Source of the DNA: Lachnospiraceae bacterium
GTDB lineage: Bacteria; Bacillota; Clostridia; Lachnospirales; Lachnospiraceae
DNA length: 6,137 bases
Direction of reading: 5' to 3'
NCBI GenBank assembly: GCA_021199405.1
Contig: JAJQID010000164.1
Location: 1-6,137 of the forward strand
Under the pieces are notes generated by a model, which worked only from the letters and a program-made list of their open reading frames with translations, searched no databases and had not been told where the DNA came from. This document shows positions 1 through 5,448 of the stretch, piece by piece. Positions within the stretch are counted from its first letter, which is position 1, and each line of letters begins with the position of its first letter. A program made the translations under genes and the position numbers.

Positions 1-561
1 GGGATCCAGAATGATATTTAGGATACCGCCTGTTGTAATTCCTGCCATGGCGTAGCTGGCAAGTCCTTGAAAACGAAGCAGGTTGTTCATCGTAAAAGAA
101 CACATCATAAATGGCGCTGCCAGAAAAATAAAGCGCGCGTAATCTTCCGCATAGGGCGCAATCGTTTCCGTAGAGCCAAGCAACATGACAATATTGTGCA
201 TTTGCGTCATACCGAGCACTGCGACCACGCATCCAAGTGCAAGACTTGTAAACCATGAGACGGACGTATAGCGCTTTGCTTCTTCCTCTTTCCCCTGCCC
301 CAATAATCGGGAAATATTATTTCCTGCGCCCATGCCGATCATGAAGGAAAAAGCCTGAATCAGCGACATCGCGGAGTAAATAATTCCTCCCGCTCCGGAA
401 GCAGAAGTGCCAAGCTGGCTTACAAAAAAAGTATCCGCCATATTGTAGATAGACGTAATCAGCATGGATATAATCGTGGGAACTGCAAGCTTCGGGATAA
501 TCACCTCCACCGGAGCATTCAGCATCTGCTCGTTACGCGACGCGGTATCTTTTTCTTTCAT
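1..561 (-). CDS. MATE family multidrug/cation efflux transporter, N-terminal 187 residues (cut by window edge)
   Basis: The frame is open from the ATG at 561 to the left edge, giving 187 residues. Full MATE proteins have about 450 residues in 12 membrane helices, so about 40% is present. Visible family marks are YNMADTFFVSQLG (residues 39-51) after a first hydrophobic stretch (about 20-40), GMGAGNNISRLLGQG (76-90) at the end of the second, further hydrophobic stretches at about 101-118 and 142-160, RFQG (163-166), and NIILDP at the edge. The family exports cationic drugs or metabolites across the cytoplasmic membrane in exchange for Na+ or H+; the substrate cannot be read here. The start is supported by AAAGGA (569-574), 7 bases upstream. 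The gene begins 34 bases after the stop of the penicillin-binding protein with no terminator between, so co-transcription is likely. Family assignment is firm; a MepA-like subfamily is only a guess. Confidence 0.93.
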   Translation of the reverse strand, partial: MKEKDTASRNEQMLNAPVEVIIPKLAVPTIISMLITSIYNMADTFFVSQLGTSASGAGGIIYSAMSLIQAFSFMIGMGAGNNISRLLGQGKEEEAKRYTSVSWFTSLALGCVVAVLGMTQMHNIVMLLGSTETIAPYAEDYARFIFLAAPFMMCSFTMNNLLRFQGLASYAMAGITTGGILNIILDP

Positions 562-568
562 CAGAAAT

Positions 569-577
569 TCCTTTCCT
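569..577 (-). promoter_or_regulatory. Ribosome binding site of the MATE gene
   Basis: The minus strand reads AGGAAAGGA, with its closest Shine-Dalgarno core AAAGGA 7 bases before the ATG at 561. It sets the start at MKEKDT and supports translation from a message shared with the penicillin-binding protein. Confidence 0.6.
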
Positions 578-595
578 CTCTTTCCTGACACTCCA

Positions 596-2626
596 TCAGT
601 CAAACACCGACCTCTCCACCCTCTCAGCCTTATTGGCCAGAAGCCAGGACATGGTATTGCGCCAGATGGACGCCGGATAAGTGCCTCCGGCCATCCCCTC
701 CACCATGGTGTTGTCGTCCGTTCCCACCCACACGGCGATGGTATACTGGTCCGTGAAGCCGCAAAACCAGCCGTCCGCGCTGACCTGCGTGGTGCCGGTC
801 TTTCCCGCCGCATGCTCGGAGGAGTAGGTTTCCCACTCCATAGAGCTGGCGGTTCCATAGGTAATCGTCCCCTCCATAATCTGCGCCATCTGCCTGGCCG
901 TGTCCTCTTCAAAAACCTGAACCGCCTCTGCCTGGATGTAGATTTCATTCCCTTCCGCATCCAGAATGGAAAGCAGACAGTCCGGTTTGGTGTACGCCCC
1001 AAAGCAGGCAAAAGCGGAATAAGCCCCCGCCATTTCCAGCGTGTTTGTGCCATAGGTCAGGCCTCCCAGCGCGGCAGAAAGGCCGTTGTCCTCCGGGGAT
1101 AAATGATTGAGACCAAGCCTGCGGGCATAGGACAGCCCCACCTCAGGCGTGATTTTATTATAAAGATAAACAGCGCAGGCGTTGTAGGAATAAGCCACCG
1201 CCCTGGCCAGAGAATAAGCCGTGCCCGTCATGCTGTCCACGCCCTTTGTCCCCGCATTGTAATAATCATATGCGGCCTGAACGTCAATATTATATAAGAT
1301 AGAATCCGCGGTATATCCATTGTCCACCGCCGGTCCATAGACCAGAATCGGCTTGATGGCGGAACCCGGCTGCCGGGTGGACTGAAACGCCCGGTTGATT
1401 CCGTAATTATTTTCCAGGTCATACTGGCTGCGCCCGCCGCTGATGGCAATCACCTTATTGGCGGCATTATCGATCACCGTGGCGGAGCCCTGCAGATTAT
1501 AGACTCCCTCCGAAGTCAGCGTGCTGTCAAAGGAAAGCAGGCTGTCGATCTGCGTCTGCAAAATCTTCTGCACATCCGGCTGAATGCTGGTGTAAACGCT
1601 GTACCCTCCGGTATACAGCAGATCCTTTGCCTCAGAGTAGGCTTCATTGTAGGACGTCCAGTAGGATTCATAAGCCTCAGTCGTCTCAAATTCATTGCAG
1701 AATTCAAAGCCATTCAGCTCCATCAGATACTCCGCCGCACAATAAATAGCGTAGCTGATGGTGTCATCATAGTCCGAATCGATGGTATTATACTGAAGGT
1801 TAATGGTGGAGCGCAGGGCCTCATGGTACTCACTCTCCGTAATATAGTCCTCCTCATACATATCCTGCAATATCAGCTTCATCCTGTCGATGGCGTTCTC
1901 AGGGTACGTCCAGGGGTTATAATACTCCGGCAGATTGGGAATACTGCACAGATAGGCGACCTCCCCCAGCGTCAGCTCATCCAGGCTCTTTCCCAGATAA
2001 CACCAGGCCGCATCTGTAATGCCGTAAATCCCGTTGGCAAAACAGCACTGGTTCACATACCACTCTATGATCTGCTCCTTACTGTATTTCTGCGTAACAT
2101 AGTAAGCCATGATAATTTCCTTTGCCTTGCGGGCAATGGTTTTCTCGGAGCTCAAAAAGGTCAGCTTGACCAGCTGCTGCGTGATCGTGGACCCTCCCTG
2201 GGTAAACTCTCCTGTGGTAATGTAAGACCAGGTCGCCCGGATAATGGCTTTCAGCTCAAAGCCCTGGTTTGTCCAGAAGGTCTTGTCCTCAATAGCCACA
2301 AAAGCGTTGATCACATTCTCCGGAATATCCTCGTATGCCACATAATTCTGAGAAGAGCCGGCGGACAGGCTGGTCATCAGATCGCCGTTCGCGTCATAAA
2401 TATAGCTGGTCTGGTTTAAGCGGAAATCCTCCTCCGTGGATTCCTCAACCGCGGTCTTCGCTTCCTGATACAGGGCTCCAAGGGAAGTCCCCAGAACGCT
2501 TTCCGAATATTTATATAAAATAAAGGTTCCCGCACCAGCACAGACAATCAGAACCGCAAGGGCGATGATAATAAAGCGCAGCAGAAATGACGTTAGTTTT
2601 TTCAGTATAATTCCAAAGATGTTCAT
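596..2626 (-). CDS. Class A penicillin-binding protein (GT51 transglycosylase + transpeptidase)
   Basis: This bifunctional peptidoglycan synthase of 676 residues polymerises lipid II into glycan strands and cross-links the stem peptides outside the membrane. Residues 1-16 are a short cytoplasmic tail and about 17-38 a single membrane anchor. The GT51 domain (about 75-270) shows IEDKTF with catalytic E113, GGSTITQQ (144-151), RKAKE with R166/K167/E170, WYVNQCCFANGIYGI (189-203) and the E222 motif ending LPEYYNP. The transpeptidase domain (about 375-665) shows SAIK with nucleophile S422 and K425, SYN (480-482) and KTG (609-611), so all three penicillin-binding motifs are complete. N120 stands where the EDxxFxxH motif normally has histidine. 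The C-terminus is short, without PASTA or long disordered repeats. The start has only a weak AGGGA about 8 bases upstream. The MATE gene follows at 34 bases. The class is certain; the exact paralogue (PBP1A, 2c, 4) cannot be assigned. Confidence 0.95.
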   Translation of the reverse strand: MNIFGIILKKLTSFLLRFIIIALAVLIVCAGAGTFILYKYSESVLGTSLGALYQEAKTAVEESTEEDFRLNQTSYIYDANGDLMTSLSAGSSQNYVAYEDIPENVINAFVAIEDKTFWTNQGFELKAIIRATWSYITTGEFTQGGSTITQQLVKLTFLSSEKTIARKAKEIIMAYYVTQKYSKEQIIEWYVNQCCFANGIYGITDAAWCYLGKSLDELTLGEVAYLCSIPNLPEYYNPWTYPENAIDRMKLILQDMYEEDYITESEYHEALRSTINLQYNTIDSDYDDTISYAIYCAAEYLMELNGFEFCNEFETTEAYESYWTSYNEAYSEAKDLLYTGGYSVYTSIQPDVQKILQTQIDSLLSFDSTLTSEGVYNLQGSATVIDNAANKVIAISGGRSQYDLENNYGINRAFQSTRQPGSAIKPILVYGPAVDNGYTADSILYNIDVQAAYDYYNAGTKGVDSMTGTAYSLARAVAYSYNACAVYLYNKITPEVGLSYARRLGLNHLSPEDNGLSAALGGLTYGTNTLEMAGAYSAFACFGAYTKPDCLLSILDAEGNEIYIQAEAVQVFEEDTARQMAQIMEGTITYGTASSMEWETYSSEHAAGKTGTTQVSADGWFCGFTDQYTIAVWVGTDDNTMVEGMAGGTYPASIWRNTMSWLLANKAERVERSVFD

Positions 2627-2669
2627 GGCTTTGTCCCTGTTGATGAATGGAAGAGAATCCCGTCAAACA

Positions 2670-2728
2670 CAAAATGGGGAAAGTCTTATCATGAATGCAA
2701 CCATCCACCAAAGTCTTTCCCCATTTTG
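2670..2728 (-). terminator. Long inverted repeat between tRNA-Thr and PBP, probable terminator or attenuator
   Basis: The arms at 2670-2687 and 2711-2728 are complementary at 17 of 18 positions around a 23-base loop. On the minus strand the stem runs CAAAATGGGGAAAGACTT to AAGACTTTCCCCATTTTG, and wobble pairs extend it outward. The A-rich foot and the ATTTTG at the end of the 3' arm resemble bidirectional clostridial terminators. It lies 20 bases past the tRNA 3' end and 44 bases before the PBP start, so it could end the tRNA transcript or regulate read-through into the PBP/MATE genes. The loop is larger than usual and the trailing U run is only TTTTGTGTTT, so efficient termination is uncertain. 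Confidence 0.55.
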
Positions 2729-2735
2729 CGCGCCT

Positions 2736-2752
2736 CAGCTTTTGAAAAGCTG
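2736..2752. repeat. 17-base perfect palindrome overlapping the tRNA-Thr 3' end
   Basis: The sequence CAGCTTTTGAAAAGCTG has 8-base arms around one central base. Its last four bases belong to the 3' acceptor strand of the tRNA gene. It could be part of the 3' processing trailer, a weak terminator, or coincidence. Confidence 0.4.
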
Positions 2753-2820
2753 CTGACGAGAATCGAACTCGTGACCTCCACATTACCAATGTGACGCTCT
2801 ACCGACTGAGCCACAGCAGC
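2748..2820 (-). tRNA. tRNA-Thr (anticodon GGT)
   Basis: The minus strand folds as a full cloverleaf. The acceptor stem is GCTGCTG with CAGCAGC (7 bp), the D arm GCTC/GAGC around AGTCGGTA, the anticodon arm TCACA/TGTGG (one G-T style pair) around TTGGTAA, and the T arm ACGAG/CTCGT around TTCGATT. The loop centre GGT decodes ACC and ACU threonine codons. The 72-base body ends at 2749 and the discriminator is T at 2748. No CCA follows, so it must be added after transcription. A near-consensus promoter lies directly upstream. No integrase or duplicated tRNA 3' end is visible in the window, so there is no evidence that this copy is an active integration site. Confidence 0.95.
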
Positions 2821-2831
2821 GCTACCGTCAT

Positions 2832-2860
2832 ATAATAGCACGAAGATATTTATTTGTCAA
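2832..2860 (-). promoter_or_regulatory. Sigma-A-type promoter of tRNA-Thr
   Basis: The minus strand has TTGACA at 2855-2860, a 17-base spacer and TATTAT at 2832-2837. That is a perfect -35, ideal spacing and a -10 one base from consensus. An A-tract (CTGAAAAAAG) just upstream could act as an UP element. Transcription should start near 2825, leaving a 5' leader of only about five bases before the mature tRNA. Confidence 0.85.
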
Positions 2861-2892
2861 ATCTTTTTTCAGGCAAATTTTCAGCTACGTAA

Positions 2893-2929
2893 AATCGAAA
2901 CTTCAGTGCACTGCACCTTACTTTCGATT
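2893..2929 (-). terminator. Possible terminator hairpin after the Rpn-like nuclease gene
   Basis: The arms AATCGAAA (2893-2900) and TTTCGATT (2922-2929) pair perfectly over 8 bases. The 21-base loop contains a second 10-base palindrome, CAGTGCACTG (2904-2913). On the minus strand the stem ends in GATTTTACG, a short T run. It lies about 70 bases past the nuclease stop and upstream of the tRNA promoter, a sensible place to insulate the two units. The T run is poor, so the call is tentative. Confidence 0.4.
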
Positions 2930-2996
2930 ATGTGATTAAAGCGACATAAGGGTAATGTATAACCCCCTTTTCTGCCATAATCCGGAAATCCTGCTG

Positions 2997-3188
2997 TTAC
3001 ATTCCAAACTCCATGTAAAGTTTCTTCCGGTACTGTTCATTGCAGGCCGCTTTTATCACTTCATCCGCCCTGTCAGTTTCATTCAGCCTTAGGATCAGAT
3101 CTGCCATCCGCCGCTCACCCTGGCTAATTCCCTGGCCAATTCCTTGCTCAATTCCTCGCTCTAAAATTCCCTGACTCAGATTACACAT
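2997..3188 (-). CDS. Possible internally initiated 63-residue C-terminal Rpn product (gene within gene)
   Basis: Inside the nuclease gene an in-frame ATG at 3188 is preceded by GGGAAGGAG (3198-3206), with a 9-base gap from AAGGAG. Translation from it would give MCNLSQGILERG... through the GIxQ repeat to the normal stop, 63 residues without the nuclease core. In E. coli, Rpn genes are known to make a short C-terminal protein from an internal start that binds and restrains the full-length nuclease. The layout here matches that idea, but the purine-rich signal also encodes Gly-Lys-Glu, so it could be chance. No internal promoter was identified. Confidence 0.35.
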   Translation of the reverse strand: MCNLSQGILERGIEQGIGQGISQGERRMADLILRLNETDRADEVIKAACNEQYRKKLYMEFGM

Positions 3189-3989
3189 TTCCTTCAACTC
3201 CTTCCCAAATTCAGCCCCTGCATCTATAAAATACTCATTCTCCAGTATATCAACCCGTTCCTCCCAGCTCAGCCCAACACTGAACAGCGCGCATAATAAT
3301 CGATGCAGTTCATAGCCGGCCTCTCGCTGCGGAACTTCATTCGGCACACCCAGCAGCACGATATTTAACAGATCTCGATCTCCTTTCCAGCAGTGACAGC
3401 CTAAGAGCGGCTCGTCCGTAAGATGTATGTGGTTCCAGGAACACTCCTTCATGTTCATGCAGACCCAGACACTATAGACCTGTTTTAAGTCATTAAAATT
3501 ATCACCGGTAAAATCACGTTCCTTCTGGGAAGAAATCTGTCTGCTCCCATAAAAAACTGCCCTGTTCACGATATAGTATGCGGAAGGTTCATCCTTCTGC
3601 GCTTCCAGATTCATGATGATCCGGGAGAGTCCGTCCCGCTGTCTGACGTAAAAGAGAATATCAAAGACCGCTGTGCCTTCGCTGATTTCCTGCTGAACGG
3701 TATTGAGACCCACGATCCGGTTTCCACTCTGTGACTGTCCGGCGCCTGCCTGCCCTTCGGTCATCTGCTCTACATTTGTCATACCCGGCGCCACCGGCAC
3801 ATCCCCCACATGAACCTCTCCTTCAATGAACTGCTCCGCCTCCCTGGGCGTCATCCCTTTGAATTCCTCCACCACTGCTGTCAGAATACAGGCTAAAATG
3901 CTTTTCCGTGACAGCAGATTTTTGGCATAAGTATCGTACTGTGTTTTCTCATTCGCGGAAGTTAATAAAAGCTTTAGCTCCGCGTCCAA
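2997..3989 (-). CDS. Rpn-family PD-(D/E)XK nuclease / putative transposase
   Basis: I place the start at TTG (3989): AGGAGG lies 7 bases upstream, and residues before this point do not look like the family. The product has 330 residues. Using that numbering, the central region has the nuclease fold signature: D110 in AVFDILFYVR, then E129-x-Q131 in MNLEAQKD, followed by YYIVNRAVFYGSRQISSQ (138-155), typical of Rpn / PDDEXK-type 'transposase' proteins of Clostridia. Later blocks VYSVWVCMNM, LLNIVLLGVPNE and YELHRLLCALFS also fit. Residues about 79-98 are a Gly/Gln/Ser-rich low-complexity linker. The C-terminus carries a glycine-spaced GIxQ repeat. Rpn proteins are DNA endonucleases that stimulate RecA-independent recombination, and E. 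coli members have been linked to phage defence. Length and motifs suggest an intact gene. No clear promoter is seen, and no partner gene is adjacent except an Rpn-like remnant upstream. Confidence 0.85.
   Translation of the reverse strand: MDAELKLLLTSANEKTQYDTYAKNLLSRKSILACILTAVVEEFKGMTPREAEQFIEGEVHVGDVPVAPGMTNVEQMTEGQAGAGQSQSGNRIVGLNTVQQEISEGTAVFDILFYVRQRDGLSRIIMNLEAQKDEPSAYYIVNRAVFYGSRQISSQKERDFTGDNFNDLKQVYSVWVCMNMKECSWNHIHLTDEPLLGCHCWKGDRDLLNIVLLGVPNEVPQREAGYELHRLLCALFSVGLSWEERVDILENEYFIDAGAEFGKELKEMCNLSQGILERGIEQGIGQGISQGERRMADLILRLNETDRADEVIKAACNEQYRKKLYMEFGM
3120..3155 (-). repeat. Tandem 12-base repeat, three imperfect copies, in the nuclease C-terminus
   Basis: The minus strand reads GGAATTGAGCAA, GGAATTGGCCAG and GGAATTAGCCAG in a row, encoding GIEQ-GIGQ-GISQ, followed by a further GG codon pair. 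A related GGAATTTTAGAG lies just before. Copy-number change by slippage would keep the frame. The repeat falls in the region shared by the full-length and possible short products. Confidence 0.8.
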
Positions 3990-3995
3990 TGTCTG

Positions 3996-4005
3996 GCCTC
4001 CTTTT
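3996..4005 (-). promoter_or_regulatory. Strong ribosome site deciding a TTG start for the nuclease
   Basis: The minus strand reads AAAAGGAGGC, a near-perfect Shine-Dalgarno, followed 7 bases after AGGAGG by TTG at 3989. The next ATG upstream, at 4055, would put this site inside the coding sequence and has no ribosome site of its own. Confidence 0.75.
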
Positions 4006-4013
4006 ACGTTAGT

Positions 4014-4029
4014 AGCTGACAAGTCAGCT
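4014..4029. repeat. Palindrome/hairpin in the 5' leader of the nuclease gene
   Basis: AGCTGACAAGTCAGCT has 7-base arms with two central bases. As RNA it would form a 6-bp stem with a four-base loop about 10 bases upstream of the AAAAGGAGG site. It could be a regulator-binding site or a leader hairpin affecting translation. Confidence 0.45.
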
Positions 4030-4066
4030 CTGTAAAAAAGAATACCACAAATCATTGTAATTTGGG

Positions 4067-4080
4067 GACGATATATCGTC
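4067..4080. promoter_or_regulatory. 14-base perfect palindrome, possible operator
   Basis: GACGATATATCGTC is a perfect 7+7 palindrome between the Rpn-like remnant stop (4080) and the nuclease leader, where the nuclease promoter should be. The length and lack of spacer suit a dimeric repressor site. No cognate regulator is in the window. Confidence 0.3.
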
Positions 4081-4283
4081 TATTCTGTAAAATTTTTATT
4101 AAATTTGTCGAATACTGTAGAAGCCGCTGCACAAAGATGATTTCTGATCTTTCTGCAGCGGCTCCATTTTTTCCGGTGTACAGTGACTGTCTCAATCTCC
4201 ATATCCAGCACCAGTGCCAGAAGCCTGCAGCACTGCTCCGGGTCCGACATCACCGTGCTATATTTTATTCCATCTTTTTGGTT
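4080..4283 (-). pseudogene. Remnant of a second Rpn/PD-(D/E)XK-family protein (N-terminal fragment)
   Basis: An open minus-strand frame runs from just after a TAG to a TAG at 4080-4082. From the ATG at 4250 it would encode 56 residues. The stretch KYSTVMSDPEQCCRLL, then ALVLDMEIETVTV, matches from memory the N-terminus of clostridial PD-(D/E)XK 'transposase' proteins, which typically read FxxVMSDPELCxxLLExILxxxIxxVEY and continue into the nuclease core. Here the expected 'VRLDVYV...YDIEMQ' core is absent. After about position 4179 the frame enters unrelated sequence containing a large hairpin. There is no ribosome site before the ATG. The true N-terminal lead-in is also missing, because a stop precedes it. 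I read it as a fragment cut at both ends and not as a functional small protein. Its subfamily differs from that of the intact nuclease just below it. Confidence 0.6.
4122..4172 (+). terminator. Orphan Rho-independent terminator pointing to the + strand
   Basis: The arms 4122-4138 and 4147-4163 form a 10-bp GC-rich stem (AGCCGCTGCA with TGCAGCGGCT), one C-C mismatch and 6 more pairs around an 8-base loop. CCATTTTTT follows (six T at 4167-4172). This is textbook for transcription coming from low coordinates, yet no + strand gene precedes it. On the minus strand the same hairpin is not followed by a T run. It may have been carried in with a rearranged fragment, close an antisense or small RNA, or be a mobile-element end hairpin. 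Confidence 0.6.
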
Positions 4284-4337
4284 CTAATTATCTCACAAAA
4301 GCTTTTCTATCCAGCCATCCCCAAAAAAACTGTAAGC

Positions 4338-4754
4338 TCATATCGCCTCATCCATCTTTGTGTTATCCGGCAAATGTCTCTGAATATAGGATCTGCAATG
4401 TTCCAGGTGCGCTTCATCCCTGATTGCTTTCCAGGATCTCCCTCCCCATAAACCCTTCTCCGCTTCCTGAACCAGTATGGGATATTCCTGGCGCAGAAAC
4501 CGGGACGAAGCTCCGAATAATGTCATCCCAATCTGGCTTGGAGACAATTCTGACCTCAATAAGACATGAACATGGTTATAGGCTACAGTCACCGCCGCAA
4601 CTTCTATTCCCTTCTTTTCCAAAACCTCCTGAATAATCTTTTGCAGACTCAATCGAATATCCTCAGAGTAAAACAAATTCTTTCTGTACTTTGCCGAACC
4701 CACAAAATGGTAGTAATTTTCATAAGGTTCATAATCTGACAGTTGCTTCATCAT
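4338..4754 (-). CDS. tnpA: IS200/IS605-type Y1 (HUH) transposase TnpA
   Basis: This is a single-domain transposase of 138 residues, usual for TnpA (about 130-155), that cuts and rejoins single-stranded DNA through a tyrosine. The start is at MMKQLSDY because AAGGAGG lies 8 bases upstream of the ATG at 4754; the ATG at 4784 would have no ribosome site. YHFVGSAKYRKNLF (15-28) is the family N-terminal block. H61-V-H63 is the HUH metal motif, followed by LL. SQIGMTLFGASSRFL (73-87) and GLWGG (101-105) match the usual 'I..lKG.sSR.lf...P.l...lWg'. Y123 in SYIQRH is the expected nucleophile. All catalytic residues are present, so it may be active, though it is divergent. No TnpB or IscB gene accompanies it. 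Element ends were not defined. Confidence 0.85.
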   Translation of the reverse strand: MMKQLSDYEPYENYYHFVGSAKYRKNLFYSEDIRLSLQKIIQEVLEKKGIEVAAVTVAYNHVHVLLRSELSPSQIGMTLFGASSRFLRQEYPILVQEAEKGLWGGRSWKAIRDEAHLEHCRSYIQRHLPDNTKMDEAI

Positions 4755-4773
4755 GGTATTTTCCTCCTTCTCA

Positions 4774-4790
4774 GCGGATATCATATCCGC
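4774..4790. repeat. Perfect palindrome just upstream of the tnpA ribosome site
   Basis: GCGGATATCATATCCGC has 8-base arms around one base. On the minus strand it ends about four bases before AGAAGGAGG. Single-stranded hairpins near the left end, close to tnpA, are what IS200/IS605 transposases recognise, and in IS200 a leader hairpin also limits transposase translation. Either role fits the position. Confidence 0.55.
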
Positions 4791-4959
4791 ATTTCATGTG
4801 ATATCTGGTGTTATAAATGATGCTGGCAGACATTAAGCTGGTGCATTGATGCTGAAGATACGGCATTCAAGTCCATGTTTCAGGAATCCCTATATTGCAT
4901 GACGCGAAATATCTGACCTTTGCCAGAACGACCCATTTATGAGCCAACACCAATCATAA

Positions 4960-5448
4960 TTATCGCTGCACTCTCCCTCCTCCACCATTATTCAGAAGGT
5001 TCTCAACATCAGCCACCGTAGTTCTGTTATAATCCCCTTCAATGGTATGCTTTAAACAGCTGGCTGCCACTGCAAACTCAATGACATCCTGACAAGGCTT
5101 TCCGGTAAGCAGTCCATATATCAACCCAACTCCAAAGCTGTCTCCGCCACCAACCCGGTCTACAATCTGAATATCGTACTTTCTTGAAAAATAGGCCTTC
5201 ACTTTCTCTTTACTGTAAAGCATGCCGCTCCAGCCGTTCATGCTGGCGGAATAACTCTCACGAAGCGTTATGGCAACATATCTGCATCCATATCGGTCAC
5301 AAATCTCCTTTGCAACAGATTCGTATCCCACTTTGTTCAGTTTTCCGGATTCAACATCATTGTTTTCTGGTTTGATACCAAGAACTTTATCTGCATCCTC
5401 TTCATTGGCAATGCAAACATCTATATAAGGCATTAACTGTGTCATCAC
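4960..5448 (-). pseudogene. kdgK: 5'-truncated 2-keto-3-deoxygluconate kinase (PfkB family), C-terminal half
   Basis: About 162 residues resemble the C-terminal half of clostridial KDG kinase, which phosphorylates 2-keto-3-deoxygluconate in uronate/pectin breakdown before KDPG aldolase. Visible marks are VMTQLMPYIDVCIANEEDA at the start, AITLRES (59-65), the PfkB signature DRVGGGDSFGVG with catalytic base D103, AVAASCLKHTIEGD (126-139) and the usual GRVQR end. The normal protein has about 340 residues, so the N-terminal sugar-binding half and lid (about 180 residues) are missing. Reading upstream, the same frame holds unrelated residues and then stops (three TAA within about 80 bases), so the homology break lies near 5450. 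The first usable start is GTG (5448) with no ribosome site. Loss of the substrate-binding half makes kinase activity implausible. The coding part is otherwise clean, suggesting a recent truncation. Confidence 0.85.

Noticed and set aside
67..258. Basic 63-residue + strand reading frame
   Set aside because: It lies wholly inside the MATE gene on the other strand, has no ribosome site, and its Arg/Lys/His-rich composition is typical of an antisense shadow.
464..1102. 212-residue + strand reading frame
   Set aside because: It overlaps the PBP and MATE coding regions antisense and shows no recognisable domain.
2939..2976. Possible hairpin around GGGTAATGTATAACCC
   Set aside because: Only about four GC pairs with no proper T run on either strand. 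The structure at 2893-2929 is the better terminator candidate.
3990..4055. Longer nuclease start at the ATG of 4055
   Set aside because: It would translate the AAAAGGAGG ribosome site and the leader palindrome. The added 22 residues look unlike family N-termini and no ribosome site precedes that ATG.
4062..4451. 129-residue + strand reading frame across the region between the nuclease and tnpA
   Set aside because: It runs through the terminator hairpin and antisense to the Rpn remnant and tnpA. No ribosome site or family motif was seen, and the minus-strand reading explains the sequence better.
2748..4790. Genomic island integrated at tRNA-Thr
   Set aside because: The accessory patch lies on the 5' side of the tRNA, there is no integrase gene, and no repeat of the tRNA 3' end was found in the window.
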